DNA of 33,281 nt from Actinomycetes bacterium (GTDB lineage Bacteria; Actinomycetota; Acidimicrobiia; Acidimicrobiales; RAAP-2), in the NCBI GenBank assembly GCA_021779735.1, contig JAJYAC010000015.1:1-33281 (forward strand). Reading direction: 5' to 3'. The position numbers were made by a program, and so were the translations under genes. The stretch's first letter is position 1. Each line of letters starts with the position of its first letter. Below, piece after piece: positions 14,627 through 22,211 of this stretch. The notes under the pieces are model-generated. The model did no database searches. It had not been told where the DNA came from and worked only from the letters and a program-made list of their open reading frames with translations.

Positions 14627-15139
14627 ATGACCACCTACGACCGTCCCTTCGGGCGCTACCTCGAGGACTTCATCCCCGGTGACGTCTACCGGCACTGGCC
14701 GGGCAAGACGATCACCGAAGCCGACGACCACCTCTTTTGCATGATCACGATGAATCACCACCCGCTGCACACGAACGCGTACTTCGCCGAGCACGAGAGC
14801 GTGCAGGGACGCAACGTCGTCGTCGGCAACCTTGTGTACTCGCTCGTGCTGGGAATGAGTGTTCCCGACGTGTCCGGCGCGGCGATTGCCAATCTCGAAG
14901 TCGAGAGCCTGATTCACCGGTACCCGACCTTTCACGGCGACACCATTTACGCTGAGACCCGCGTGCTCGACGCGGTGGCGTCCTCGTCCAAAGCCGACCG
15001 CGGCGTGGTGAGCGTAGAGACCAAGGGATTCAATCAGCACGGCCACGAGGTGTGCTACTTCCGACGCAAGGTCATGGTCTGGCGCCGGGACTTCGCCCCG
15101 ACGCGCCAACGCCCCTACGGTGACGACGTCTGGGACTGA
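14627..15139 (+). CDS. mch: MaoC-like hydratase, probable mesaconyl-CoA hydratase
   Basis: Single hot-dog domain, 170 aa. It begins GRYLEDFIPGDVYRHWPGKTITEAD, typical of MaoC proteins found beside mcl and mcd in Actinobacteria. The hydratase loop is MNHHPLH (about residues 42-48) with the His of the usual catalytic dyad (His48); the usual Asp position is Asn43, a pattern (MNTNPIH) I recall as normal in this subfamily. The expected reaction is hydration of mesaconyl-CoA to beta-methylmalyl-CoA, linking the mcd product to the mcl substrate. The better-known proteobacterial Mch is twice as long, so specificity is inferred from context. The MutY gene overlaps its last 20 bp. Confidence 0.75.
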   Translation: MTTYDRPFGRYLEDFIPGDVYRHWPGKTITEADDHLFCMITMNHHPLHTNAYFAEHESVQGRNVVVGNLVYSLVLGMSVPDVSGAAIANLEVESLIHRYPTFHGDTIYAETRVLDAVASSSKADRGVVSVETKGFNQHGHEVCYFRRKVMVWRRDFAPTRQRPYGDDVWD

Positions 15140-15989
15140 GTTCGTCGCGTTTCGCCGCTCGCTCGCTCGCGCGCGACGCGTCCTCGCGCGCGACCTGCCG
15201 TGGCGCAATCACCACGATCCGTGGGCGATTCTCGTCAGCGAGGTCATGCTCCAACAGACGTCGGTGGCGCGCGTTCTCGAGCCCTGGACCCGCTTCCTCG
15301 ACGCCTATCCGACTCCCGCGGCCCTAGCCGCCGCTCCCCTGGATGAGGTGCTCGTGCACTGGCGGGGACTGGGCTACCCGCGCCGGGCACGAAACCTGCG
15401 CCTCGCGGCCCTCGCCCTCGTGGAGCGTCACGGCGGGCGAGTGCCGGCGTCCACTTCGGACCTGCTCGCCCTGCCGGGAGTGGGTGCCTACACTGCCGCG
15501 GCCGTTGCCAGCTTCGCCTTCTCCCAACCGGTGACGGTGCTTGATACCAACGTCGGGCGCGTGCTCGCGCGAGCGGTGGCCAACCGCACGCTCGACGTCT
15601 CGGAGGCGCGCGACCTCGCTCAACGGGTGCGCGGTCGAACAGCGAGTGCACCTTTTAACCAGTCGTTGCTCGACCTCGGCGCGCAGTACTGCCGCGCTCG
15701 CGCACGCTGTGAGACGTGTCCCCTCGCACGTGCGTGCCGGTGGCGCCAAGAGGGCGGGCCCGATCCGGCCCCCGCGAGCGCCGCGGTCTCTCGCGCCCAG
15801 GCCCCCTTCGCGGGCTCCGAACGCGAGCTGCGTGGCCGCATCCTCGCGGCCCTCGAGGGTCGCCCGGGGCGAGGGGAGTTCGAGGAACGCTTCGCCGAGG
15901 TCGAGCCCGCGCGGCTCGCGAACGCGCTCGCGGGACTCGCGCGAGACGGTCTCGTCGACGCGACGCGGTTGAGACTCGCGACGAACTGA
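15120..15989 (+). CDS. mutY: A/G-specific adenine DNA glycosylase
   Basis: Removes adenine mispaired with 8-oxoguanine in DNA base excision repair. 289 aa, the short actinobacterial form without the NUDIX-like end of E. coli MutY; a small winged-helix-like tail follows instead. Features: catalytic Glu41 in SEVMLQQT, helix-hairpin-helix LPGVGAYTAAAV (about 118-129), catalytic Asp142 in VLDTNVGRV, and four Cys (191, 197, 200, 206) for a [4Fe-4S] cluster. The Cys spacing is C-x5-C-x2-C-x5-C, one residue shorter in the first gap than the usual C-x6. GTG 15120 lies inside the MaoC gene (20-bp overlap); no later start would keep the N-terminal PWRNHHDPW region. Confidence 0.92.
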   Translation: MTTSGTEFVAFRRSLARARRVLARDLPWRNHHDPWAILVSEVMLQQTSVARVLEPWTRFLDAYPTPAALAAAPLDEVLVHWRGLGYPRRARNLRLAALALVERHGGRVPASTSDLLALPGVGAYTAAAVASFAFSQPVTVLDTNVGRVLARAVANRTLDVSEARDLAQRVRGRTASAPFNQSLLDLGAQYCRARARCETCPLARACRWRQEGGPDPAPASAAVSRAQAPFAGSERELRGRILAALEGRPGRGEFEERFAEVEPARLANALAGLARDGLVDATRLRLATN

Positions 15990-16023
15990 CCGGGTCGCGC
16001 CCTTGACCGGTAAGGTCGTCGCC

Positions 16024-16497
16024 GTGTCCTCCCTCGACGTCACGCACTTCAAGCACGTGGTGGGTCACTTCGCCACCGGCGTGGTGGTCGTCGCCAGCGC
16101 CACCCCCCAAGGTCCGGTGGGATTTACCTGCCAGACGTTTGGCTCGCTCTCTCTTGAGCCCCTGCTCGTCTCCTTTGCCGCGAGCAACACCGGGCGCAGT
16201 TGGCCGCTCGTTCACCGCTCTGACTTCATCGGTGTGAGCATCCTCGCCGAAGACCAAGAGGCGGTCGCTCGCCTGTTTGCCACCAGTGGTGCGGACAAGT
16301 TCACGGGTCTCGAGCTCGAGTGGGCCCCGCGGGGTTCCCCGCTCATTGCCGGCGCACTGGCTCACCTCGAGGGTCGCATTGAGACGGTCGTCGCCCACGG
16401 TGATCACGACTTGGTGAGCGCCTCGGTGCACTTTGCGCACGCCTTCGCCGGCAAACCGCTGCTCTACTATCGCGGGGGCTTTGGACTTCTCGCGTGA
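16024..16497 (+). CDS. Flavin reductase-like, FMN-binding split-barrel protein
   Basis: 157-aa flavin reductase-domain protein (HpaC/ActVB-like family) that uses NAD(P)H to reduce flavin for a partner oxygenase, or a related flavoprotein. Features: FKHVVGHFATGVVVVAS, GFTCQTFGSLSLEPLLVSF (flavin-contact region), SILAEDQEAVARLFA, and the C-terminal PLLYYRGGFGLL. GTG 16024 is chosen because TAAGGT (16011-16016) lies exactly 7 nt upstream; a TTG at 16003 precedes that promoter and is unlikely. No oxygenase gene is adjacent, so the partner is unknown. Confidence 0.88.
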   Translation: MSSLDVTHFKHVVGHFATGVVVVASATPQGPVGFTCQTFGSLSLEPLLVSFAASNTGRSWPLVHRSDFIGVSILAEDQEAVARLFATSGADKFTGLELEWAPRGSPLIAGALAHLEGRIETVVAHGDHDLVSASVHFAHAFAGKPLLYYRGGFGLLA

Positions 16498-16542
16498 GTT
16501 CACTACGCTTCGAGTCGTGACTGGGCCACGCGAGAGTAACTG

Positions 16543-17310
16543 GTGAACGCCCTCCTCGTCATCGGGGCCGCGCTCGTGTTGGCGGCGGCGTTCGCCGCGC
16601 TGTGGTGGCGTGCCCAGCGCCGTGAGGCGGCCCGCGAGTCACACGACCAGCGCCCGCTGACCCCGCCGCCGTCGCCCTATCAACCCTCGAAGGGTTTTCG
16701 ACTTGTCGAGGGCCAAAATCCACCCGCGCCGCTGGAGCGACCGACGCCGCCGCGTCCGCGTCTCGACGCACGCGAGTACGTCTTCGGCGACGCCTCGGTG
16801 TCGGTCGACGACGGTGTGGCCGCCGCACGTCACGACTCGAGGTGGGCGCTCGAGCGCATGACTCGCCACCGCCGACGTAAGTGGCGCTCGCGACAGTGGA
16901 TGCGTTTGGGCGTCGTCATTCTCCTCGTCGTGCTCGCGGCGGGCTACGCGCTTCAACGTGGTCCACGCGCGGGCACGAGTACCACGACCACGACCACGTC
17001 AACGCCGTGGCCGACGCACTTCGTCGCCACGGCCACCGGGTCGCACTCGGCCCGCGTCGCGGTGCCGTCCTCGCACTACTCACTGAAAGTGGTTGCCCAC
17101 TCGACGGTCTCACTCGAGCTGAGTGGTCCCTCTCGCACCTACGTTCACGTCACGTTGGCCTCGGGTCAGTCGAGTGTCCGATCGATCGACGGGACGGTCA
17201 CGCTTCGCGTCAACGCCCTCGCGGTCAACGTCCAACTCAACGGCTCACCGGTGAGCCTGCCGGCGGGCGCGAGCGCGCCCTACTCCATCACCGTCAGCGC
17301 GGCGACGTGA
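16543..17310 (+). CDS. Two-TM protein with extracytoplasmic beta domain
   Basis: 255 aa, no named family recognised. TM1 at about 3-23, a Pro-rich cytoplasmic or loop segment (about 38-75), a very basic stretch (RHRRRKWRSRQW, about 108-119) directly before TM2 (about 121-138), then a Thr-rich linker and a Ser/Thr/Val-rich beta domain (about 155-255). The last part recalls the extracytoplasmic domain of RodZ-like proteins (DUF4115), a weak impression only. A possible -10 TACGCT is at 16504-16509 with GAGAG before the GTG. Its 3' end overlaps that of the convergent oligopeptidase gene by 17 bp. Confidence 0.65.
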   Translation: MNALLVIGAALVLAAAFAALWWRAQRREAARESHDQRPLTPPPSPYQPSKGFRLVEGQNPPAPLERPTPPRPRLDAREYVFGDASVSVDDGVAAARHDSRWALERMTRHRRRKWRSRQWMRLGVVILLVVLAAGYALQRGPRAGTSTTTTTTSTPWPTHFVATATGSHSARVAVPSSHYSLKVVAHSTVSLELSGPSRTYVHVTLASGQSSVRSIDGTVTLRVNALAVNVQLNGSPVSLPAGASAPYSITVSAAT

Positions 17311-19453
17311 TCTCGTCGAGGATGAAGGCCACGATTTGGGCTTCGTCGCGCCACGCGTCGTAGCGTCCCGACGGCCCACCGTGGCCGGCGCCCAGTTCGG
17401 TTTTGAGGTACGCGACGTTCTCGGGATTCGCGTCACGCACGGCGAGCACCCACTTGGCCGGCTCCCAGAAACCCACGCGTGGGTCGTTGAGGCCGCCCGT
17501 GGCCAGCAGATCGGGGTAGCGGCGAGCAGACCCGTCGTCGTTGAAGGCTCGTACGTTGTCGTAGGGCGAGTAGGCCTTCATTAAGCGGTAGAACGTGGCA
17601 CTCGCCGCCGGATCTCCCCACTCCTCCCACTCGCCCACCGTCAGGGGCAGGCTCGCGTCCTGCATGGTGGTCAGCACGTCGACGAAGGGCACTTCGGCGA
17701 CCACGCAGCGAAAGAGGTCGGGCGCGAGATTCATCGCGGCTCCCACTAAGAGCCCTCCGGCCGAGCCCCCGCGCGCCGCGAGACGCTCGGGGGTGCTGAA
17801 GCCCGCCGCGACGAGGTGTCGACCCACCGCGACGAAGTCGCTAAAGGTGGTGGCCTTTTGGGCCAGGCGACCCATCTCGTACCACGAGCGGCCCATCTCG
17901 CCGCCGCCTCGAACGTGGGCGATGGCGAAGATGACTCCGCGTTCGAGCAACGAGAGGCGCAGCGTCGAGAACGCGGGATCCATCGAGATCTCGTAACTGC
18001 CGTAGCCGTAGAGCAGCAGCGGCGCGGGCACCGGGGCGAACAGTTCGCTCGCGTCGTTCGTCTTGAGAACGTCCGCGCGCGCCACCACGGACACGGGAAT
18101 CCGGGCGCCGTCACTCGCCTCAACCCAGAGGCGACCGGTGACGAAGCGAGACGGGTCGTAGCCACCGAGGACGTGTTGGCGCTTTCGCACCTCGAGGACC
18201 CCCGTCGCCACGTCGACGTCGCCGACCAGGCTCAGGGTCGCCAGCGAAGTCGTCACGACCCGAACCTGGGTGGTGTCGTAGGTGGCGTTGTCGCCCAGAG
18301 CCACGGTGGCGGGCTGAGCCTCTCCGCGCACGAGGTACGAGCGCTCGAGCAGGTCGTCGCCGAAGGGGTCCTCTCCCGGGGCCAAGCTCACGATGCGTAG
18401 GGCCGCGCACCCGTCGAGCCGCTCGGCGAGGACGAGGAATCCCGCGAAGGCCTCAACCGCGTCGAGACGAGTGCCGCGTCGCTCACCCACCAGGGTGCGC
18501 CACTGCGCGTCGCCCTCGTGACGGGCGAGGAGCTGGAAGTCGAGCGCTCCCTCGTTGGTGAGTTTGAGCCACCAGCGTCGACCCGCGTGATCGCGCAGGT
18601 GTTCCACGCCGTACTCGATCCCGTGTCGGCGCGCCTCAAAGAGCACGAGATCGCCCGCGGGCTCGTGCGCGTCGAGAAAGTGGACCTCGGTCGTCGTGGA
18701 CGAACCCGTCATCACGACGATCACCTCGTCGTCACGGCTGCGTCCCACCGACACGCTGTACTGAGCGTCGGGCTCTTCAAAGACCAGGGCGTCCTCGCTC
18801 TGGCTCGTGCCCAGGCGGTGGCGCCAAATCCGGTGCGGGCGCAAGGCGTCGTCCACGGTCGTGTAGAAGACGTGGAGGTTGTCCATTGCCCAGGCGAATC
18901 CGTAGTACACGTCGTCGAGCACGTCGGCGACGGCGGCCTGTCCGGCGAGGGGGCGAAACGTCACGCGGTGCAGCTCGTCACCCTCGAAGTCCGATCCCAC
19001 GGCGGCCCACTCGTCGTCGGGACTGATGGCGAAGACGCCCACGGAGAGAAAGTCGTGGCCCTCAGCCTCGAGGTTCTCGTCGAGGATCACCTGTTCGCCA
19101 ACGAGGACGCTCGAGGGCTCGATGGCGGGGGGCGTGAGGTCCTCTCCGAGTGGGGCGCGACAACTCACGGGGTAGTTGAGCCCCTCTCGGGTGCGCTCGA
19201 AGTACCACCAGCTATTTCGTCGCACCGGCACCGACATGTCGGTTTCTTCGATGCGAGACTTCATCTCCTCGTAGATCTCCTCCTCGAGATGCTGAAGGGG
19301 GGCGAGGGACTGGGCGAGAAAGTCGTTTTCCGCGCGCAGGTGAGCGAGCACGTCGCCCGAGTCGCGCTCGCGTAGCCAGTAGTAGGGGTCGGTCCGCACG
19401 TCTGCGTGGGCGATGAGTTTCTCGGGACGGCGGGCGGGAGTGGGTGCGGGCAC
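17294..19453 (-). CDS. ptrB: Oligopeptidase B (prolyl oligopeptidase family, S9A)
   Basis: Cytosolic serine peptidase that cuts short peptides after Arg/Lys. 719 aa, normal for OpdB. N-terminal PARRPEKLIAHADVRTDPYYWLRERD is characteristic. A beta-propeller domain (about 70-430) is followed by the alpha/beta-hydrolase domain with Ser564 (GGSAGG), Asp657 (LNDPRV) and His691 (GAGHGG). The open frame extends to 19570 but that would run into sufB; GTG 19453 is chosen because it starts at the family's N-terminus and has a -10-like CAATGT 6 nt upstream. It is divergent from sufB. Confidence 0.93.
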   Translation of the reverse strand: MPAPTPARRPEKLIAHADVRTDPYYWLRERDSGDVLAHLRAENDFLAQSLAPLQHLEEEIYEEMKSRIEETDMSVPVRRNSWWYFERTREGLNYPVSCRAPLGEDLTPPAIEPSSVLVGEQVILDENLEAEGHDFLSVGVFAISPDDEWAAVGSDFEGDELHRVTFRPLAGQAAVADVLDDVYYGFAWAMDNLHVFYTTVDDALRPHRIWRHRLGTSQSEDALVFEEPDAQYSVSVGRSRDDEVIVVMTGSSTTTEVHFLDAHEPAGDLVLFEARRHGIEYGVEHLRDHAGRRWWLKLTNEGALDFQLLARHEGDAQWRTLVGERRGTRLDAVEAFAGFLVLAERLDGCAALRIVSLAPGEDPFGDDLLERSYLVRGEAQPATVALGDNATYDTTQVRVVTTSLATLSLVGDVDVATGVLEVRKRQHVLGGYDPSRFVTGRLWVEASDGARIPVSVVARADVLKTNDASELFAPVPAPLLLYGYGSYEISMDPAFSTLRLSLLERGVIFAIAHVRGGGEMGRSWYEMGRLAQKATTFSDFVAVGRHLVAAGFSTPERLAARGGSAGGLLVGAAMNLAPDLFRCVVAEVPFVDVLTTMQDASLPLTVGEWEEWGDPAASATFYRLMKAYSPYDNVRAFNDDGSARRYPDLLATGGLNDPRVGFWEPAKWVLAVRDANPENVAYLKTELGAGHGGPSGRYDAWRDEAQIVAFILDEITSPR

Positions 19454-19534
19454 CGATACACATTGCCAGTCATTGCGGCCCAGGCTGACGTTTGGGTAAG
19501 TACTATGTGCGTAGGGTAAATCCCAAGGAGCCCC
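19454..19534 (+). promoter_or_regulatory. sufB promoter region (divergent from ptrB)
   Basis: Contains two -10-like hexamers toward sufB, TACTAT (19501-19506) and TAGGGT (19512-19517), and a ribosome site AAGGAG (19525-19530) 4 nt before the sufB ATG. A direct repeat GGGTAA occurs at 19494-19499 and 19514-19519. I see no convincing SufR- or IscR-type palindrome. Confidence 0.45.
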
Positions 19535-20935
19535 ATGACCATCGACAACCTGGACTTCAGCCGCTACCAACTGGGCTGGTCCGACGAACAGATTCCCGTC
19601 TTCAAGCCCAAGAAGGGCCTCAACGAGGCCATCGTGCGCGAGATGTCGGACATGAAGAGCGAAGAGCCGTGGATGCGTGAGTTTCGTCTCAGCGCGTTGA
19701 AGCGATTCGAGAAGAAGCCCATGCTGCCGTGGTTCGCCGAGCGGATGCCCGACCTGGACTTTAACGACATCTACTACTACATCAAGCCCACCGAGAACCA
19801 GGTCGACCGGTGGGAGGACCTGCCGGACGCCATCAAGAACACCTACGAGAGGTTGGGCATCCCCGAGGCCGAGCGCAAGTACCTCGCCGGGGTGACCGCC
19901 CAGTACGAGTCAGAGGTCGTCTTTCACCGCAATCGAGAGGACCTCGAGCGCCTCGGCGTGATCTTCTGTGACATGGACACCGCGGTGCGCGAGTACCCCG
20001 ATCTCGTGCGCCGCTACTTCGGCACGGTGATTCCGCCCAACGACAACAAGTTCGCGGCGCTCAACTCGGCGGTGTGGAGCGGTGGATCCTTCATCTACGT
20101 CCCACCGGGGGTCAACGTCGACCAGCCCCTGCAGGCCTACTTTCGCATCAACACCGAAAACATGGGCCAGTTCGAGCGCACGCTCATCATCGCTGACGAG
20201 GGGTCCCAGGTGCACTACGTCGAGGGCTGCTCGGCGCCGGTGTACTCGACCGACTCGCTGCACTCGGCCGTCGTTGAGCTCGTGGCCCTGCCCGGGTCGC
20301 GCATCACCTACACCACGATTCAGAACTGGTCGAACAACGTCTACAACCTCGTGACCAAGCGCGCGCGCGCCGAGACCGAGGCGCACGTGGAGTGGATCGA
20401 TGGCAACATCGGATCGCGCCTGACGATGAAGTACCCGAGCGTCTACCTGATGGGCCCGAAGGCCTCGGGTGAGGTGCTCTCGGTGGCCTACGCCGGTCCC
20501 GGCCAGGTCCAAGACGCCGGGGCCAAGATGGTGCACCACGCGCCCGAGACCACGTCAACGATTATCTCGAAGTCGATCTCCAAGGACGGGGGCCAGACCA
20601 CCTACCGAGGGCTCGTCAAGGTCGAAGAGGGCGCGACCGGCGCGAAGAGCTTCGTGCGCTGCGACGCGCTGATTCTCGACGAGCAGTCGGTCTCGGAGAC
20701 GAAGCCCTACATGGAGGTCGGCGAGCAAGACGCCTCGATCGGCCACGAAGCCACGGTGTCGAAGATCGGCGACGACCAGCTCTTCTACCTCATGAGTCGC
20801 GGACTCAACGAGGCTCAGGCAATGGGCATGATCGTCAACGGCTTCATTGAGCCGGTGACGCGCACGTTGCCAATGGAGTACGCCGTCGAGTGGTCTCGCC
20901 TCATCGAACTCCAGATGGAAGGCTCGGTCGGCTGA
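19535..20935 (+). CDS. sufB: Fe-S cluster assembly scaffold SufB
   Basis: 466-aa core scaffold of the SUF system; with SufC and SufD it forms SufBC2D, on which Fe-S clusters are built from SufS/SufU sulfur. It opens with the usual SufB start (LGWSDEQIPVFKPKKGLNEAIVRE), followed by a right-handed beta-helix region (GGSFIYVPPGVNVDQPLQAYF, YTTIQNWSNNVYNLV) and the C-terminal helices EATVSKIGDDQLFYLMSRGL. Cys376 (FVRCDALIL) matches the cluster-assembly Cys405 of E. coli SufB. Start is set by AAGGAG and the family N-terminus. First gene of the rightward suf group. Confidence 0.96.
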   Translation: MTIDNLDFSRYQLGWSDEQIPVFKPKKGLNEAIVREMSDMKSEEPWMREFRLSALKRFEKKPMLPWFAERMPDLDFNDIYYYIKPTENQVDRWEDLPDAIKNTYERLGIPEAERKYLAGVTAQYESEVVFHRNREDLERLGVIFCDMDTAVREYPDLVRRYFGTVIPPNDNKFAALNSAVWSGGSFIYVPPGVNVDQPLQAYFRINTENMGQFERTLIIADEGSQVHYVEGCSAPVYSTDSLHSAVVELVALPGSRITYTTIQNWSNNVYNLVTKRARAETEAHVEWIDGNIGSRLTMKYPSVYLMGPKASGEVLSVAYAGPGQVQDAGAKMVHHAPETTSTIISKSISKDGGQTTYRGLVKVEEGATGAKSFVRCDALILDEQSVSETKPYMEVGEQDASIGHEATVSKIGDDQLFYLMSRGLNEAQAMGMIVNGFIEPVTRTLPMEYAVEWSRLIELQMEGSVG

Positions 20936-20970
20936 GTTCAGCGATTGAGTGACAGACTACGACCGTGGGA

Positions 20971-21315
20971 ATGCGCGAAGAGTGTAAGCACTTTCAGAGC
21001 CGCACGTACAACTCCGGTGAGGTCGCGCGATTCTGCGTGCTGGGCAACGCCCCCGACCAGCCGTGGTCGTGCCCCGAAAACTGTCCCACTTACGAACGGC
21101 GATTCGCCGACGTGGGCTGGAGCCACGGTTCGCTGGTGGATCGACCCGTTGAACTTGCGCCTGACTCCTCGGTGCCTCTCGATGAGCGGCGCGAATTGCT
21201 CGACGCCGCCAGCGAGATTGTGAACGCGGTGGCGCCAGAGTTGATCGAAGAGAGGCGCCGTGACGTCGAGCAACAGACGCGAAGTTCGCGTGGATGGAAG
21301 TTCTGGCGGCGCTAG
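20971..21315 (+). CDS. Small four-cysteine protein in the suf locus
   Basis: 114 aa, function unknown. Numbered from ATG 20971, Cys5, Cys22, Cys34 and Cys38 form a C-x16-C-x11-C-x3-C pattern in the first third (EECKHF, RFCVLG, SCPENCPTYERRF). The rest is an acidic helical segment and a basic tail (RSSRGWKFWRR). The four Cys suggest binding of zinc or an Fe-S cluster. It starts 35 bp after sufB, so a role in cluster assembly or iron handling is plausible (inference). A -10-like TACGAC is 7 nt before the ATG; a GTG at 20965 is an alternative. Its stop shares CTAG (21312-21315) with that of the convergent isomerase gene. Confidence 0.7.
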   Translation: MREECKHFQSRTYNSGEVARFCVLGNAPDQPWSCPENCPTYERRFADVGWSHGSLVDRPVELAPDSSVPLDERRELLDAASEIVNAVAPELIEERRRDVEQQTRSSRGWKFWRR

Positions 21316-22136
21316 TCTCCGCGATAGACCGGTGGACGCCGTTCGACGAAGGCGGCCATTGCCTCGGCGAGATCGTTGCTCTTGAGATACATCGTGTTCC
21401 AGCGCGCGACGAAGTCGAGTCCGTCGGCAATGGCTCGCTCGTCGGCCGCGCGCAAGACGGCTTTGGTCCCGCGAACGGCGAGGGGCGAATTGGCCGCGAT
21501 GCGCGCCGCGAGGTCGCGCGCCGCGGCGAGGACGTCGTCGAAAGAGTCGTGGACCGCGTTCACGAGGCCAATTGACTCGGCCCTCGCCGCCGTGATGTCC
21601 TCGCCGGTGAAGGCGAGTTCTGCGACGTGTCCCGCGCCAACAATGCGCGGTAGACGCTGCAAGGTGCCAAGATCCGCGACGATCGCCACCTTCGTCTCGC
21701 GCACGCTAAAGAGCGCGTCGGCACTCGCGAGGCGAATGTCCGCCGCGCAGATCAAATCCACGCCGCCTCCGATGCAGTACCCGTGCACGGCGGCCACGAC
21801 GGGCACGGCGAGATTGGCGAGGGCATTCACCGATGCCTGCATCTCGCGCACCGCGCCGTAGGAGGCCGCGCTCGCGGCGGCCGGGCTCGCGGCCGGCACT
21901 GGCGTCACGAGGGGCCCGGCGAGTTCCTTGAGGTCGAGGCCGACGCTGAAGTGCGGCCCGCGAGCCGCGAGTACCACGGCGCGAATCTCGTGATCGGCCC
22001 CGAGCGCCTCGCAGGCAACCGGTAGGTCGCGCCACAGGGCCCGCCCCAGGGCGTTGCGCGCCTCGGGTCGATCGAGCCACAAGGTGGCGACGTGGCCGTC
22101 GACGTCGAGGGACAAGACATCAGATGAGAATTCCAT
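21312..22136 (-). CDS. Enoyl-CoA hydratase/isomerase family, delta3,5-delta2,4-dienoyl-CoA isomerase type
   Basis: Crotonase-fold enzyme, 274 aa. ATG 22136 follows GGAGG by 5 nt; an ATG at 22148, 4 nt after TAGTCT, is an alternative leaderless start. The oxyanion-hole region is AVHGYCIGGGVDLICAAD. Three acidic residues match the catalytic set of mammalian dienoyl-CoA isomerase ECH1 (Asp176, Glu196, Asp204) in identity and spacing: Asp127 (GGVDL), Glu147 (VRETK) and Asp155 (VADLGTLQRLPR). The enzyme would process unsaturated fatty acids with odd-numbered double bonds. It lies between sufB and sufD on the opposite strand and is not expected to serve Fe-S assembly. Confidence 0.85.
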   Translation of the reverse strand: MEFSSDVLSLDVDGHVATLWLDRPEARNALGRALWRDLPVACEALGADHEIRAVVLAARGPHFSVGLDLKELAGPLVTPVPAASPAAASAASYGAVREMQASVNALANLAVPVVAAVHGYCIGGGVDLICAADIRLASADALFSVRETKVAIVADLGTLQRLPRIVGAGHVAELAFTGEDITAARAESIGLVNAVHDSFDDVLAAARDLAARIAANSPLAVRGTKAVLRAADERAIADGLDFVARWNTMYLKSNDLAEAMAAFVERRPPVYRGD

Positions 22137-22211
22137 AGCAGCCTCCATCGTCAGACTAGGTCGGTCGAAACTCTCCTCTCGACCAGTACACTTGCCACGG
22201 CCCACGCCGCT

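Noticed and set aside
19454-19570. N-terminal extension of oligopeptidase B to 19570
   Set aside because: It would overlap the sufB start and its promoter, and the added residues do not match the family's N-terminus.
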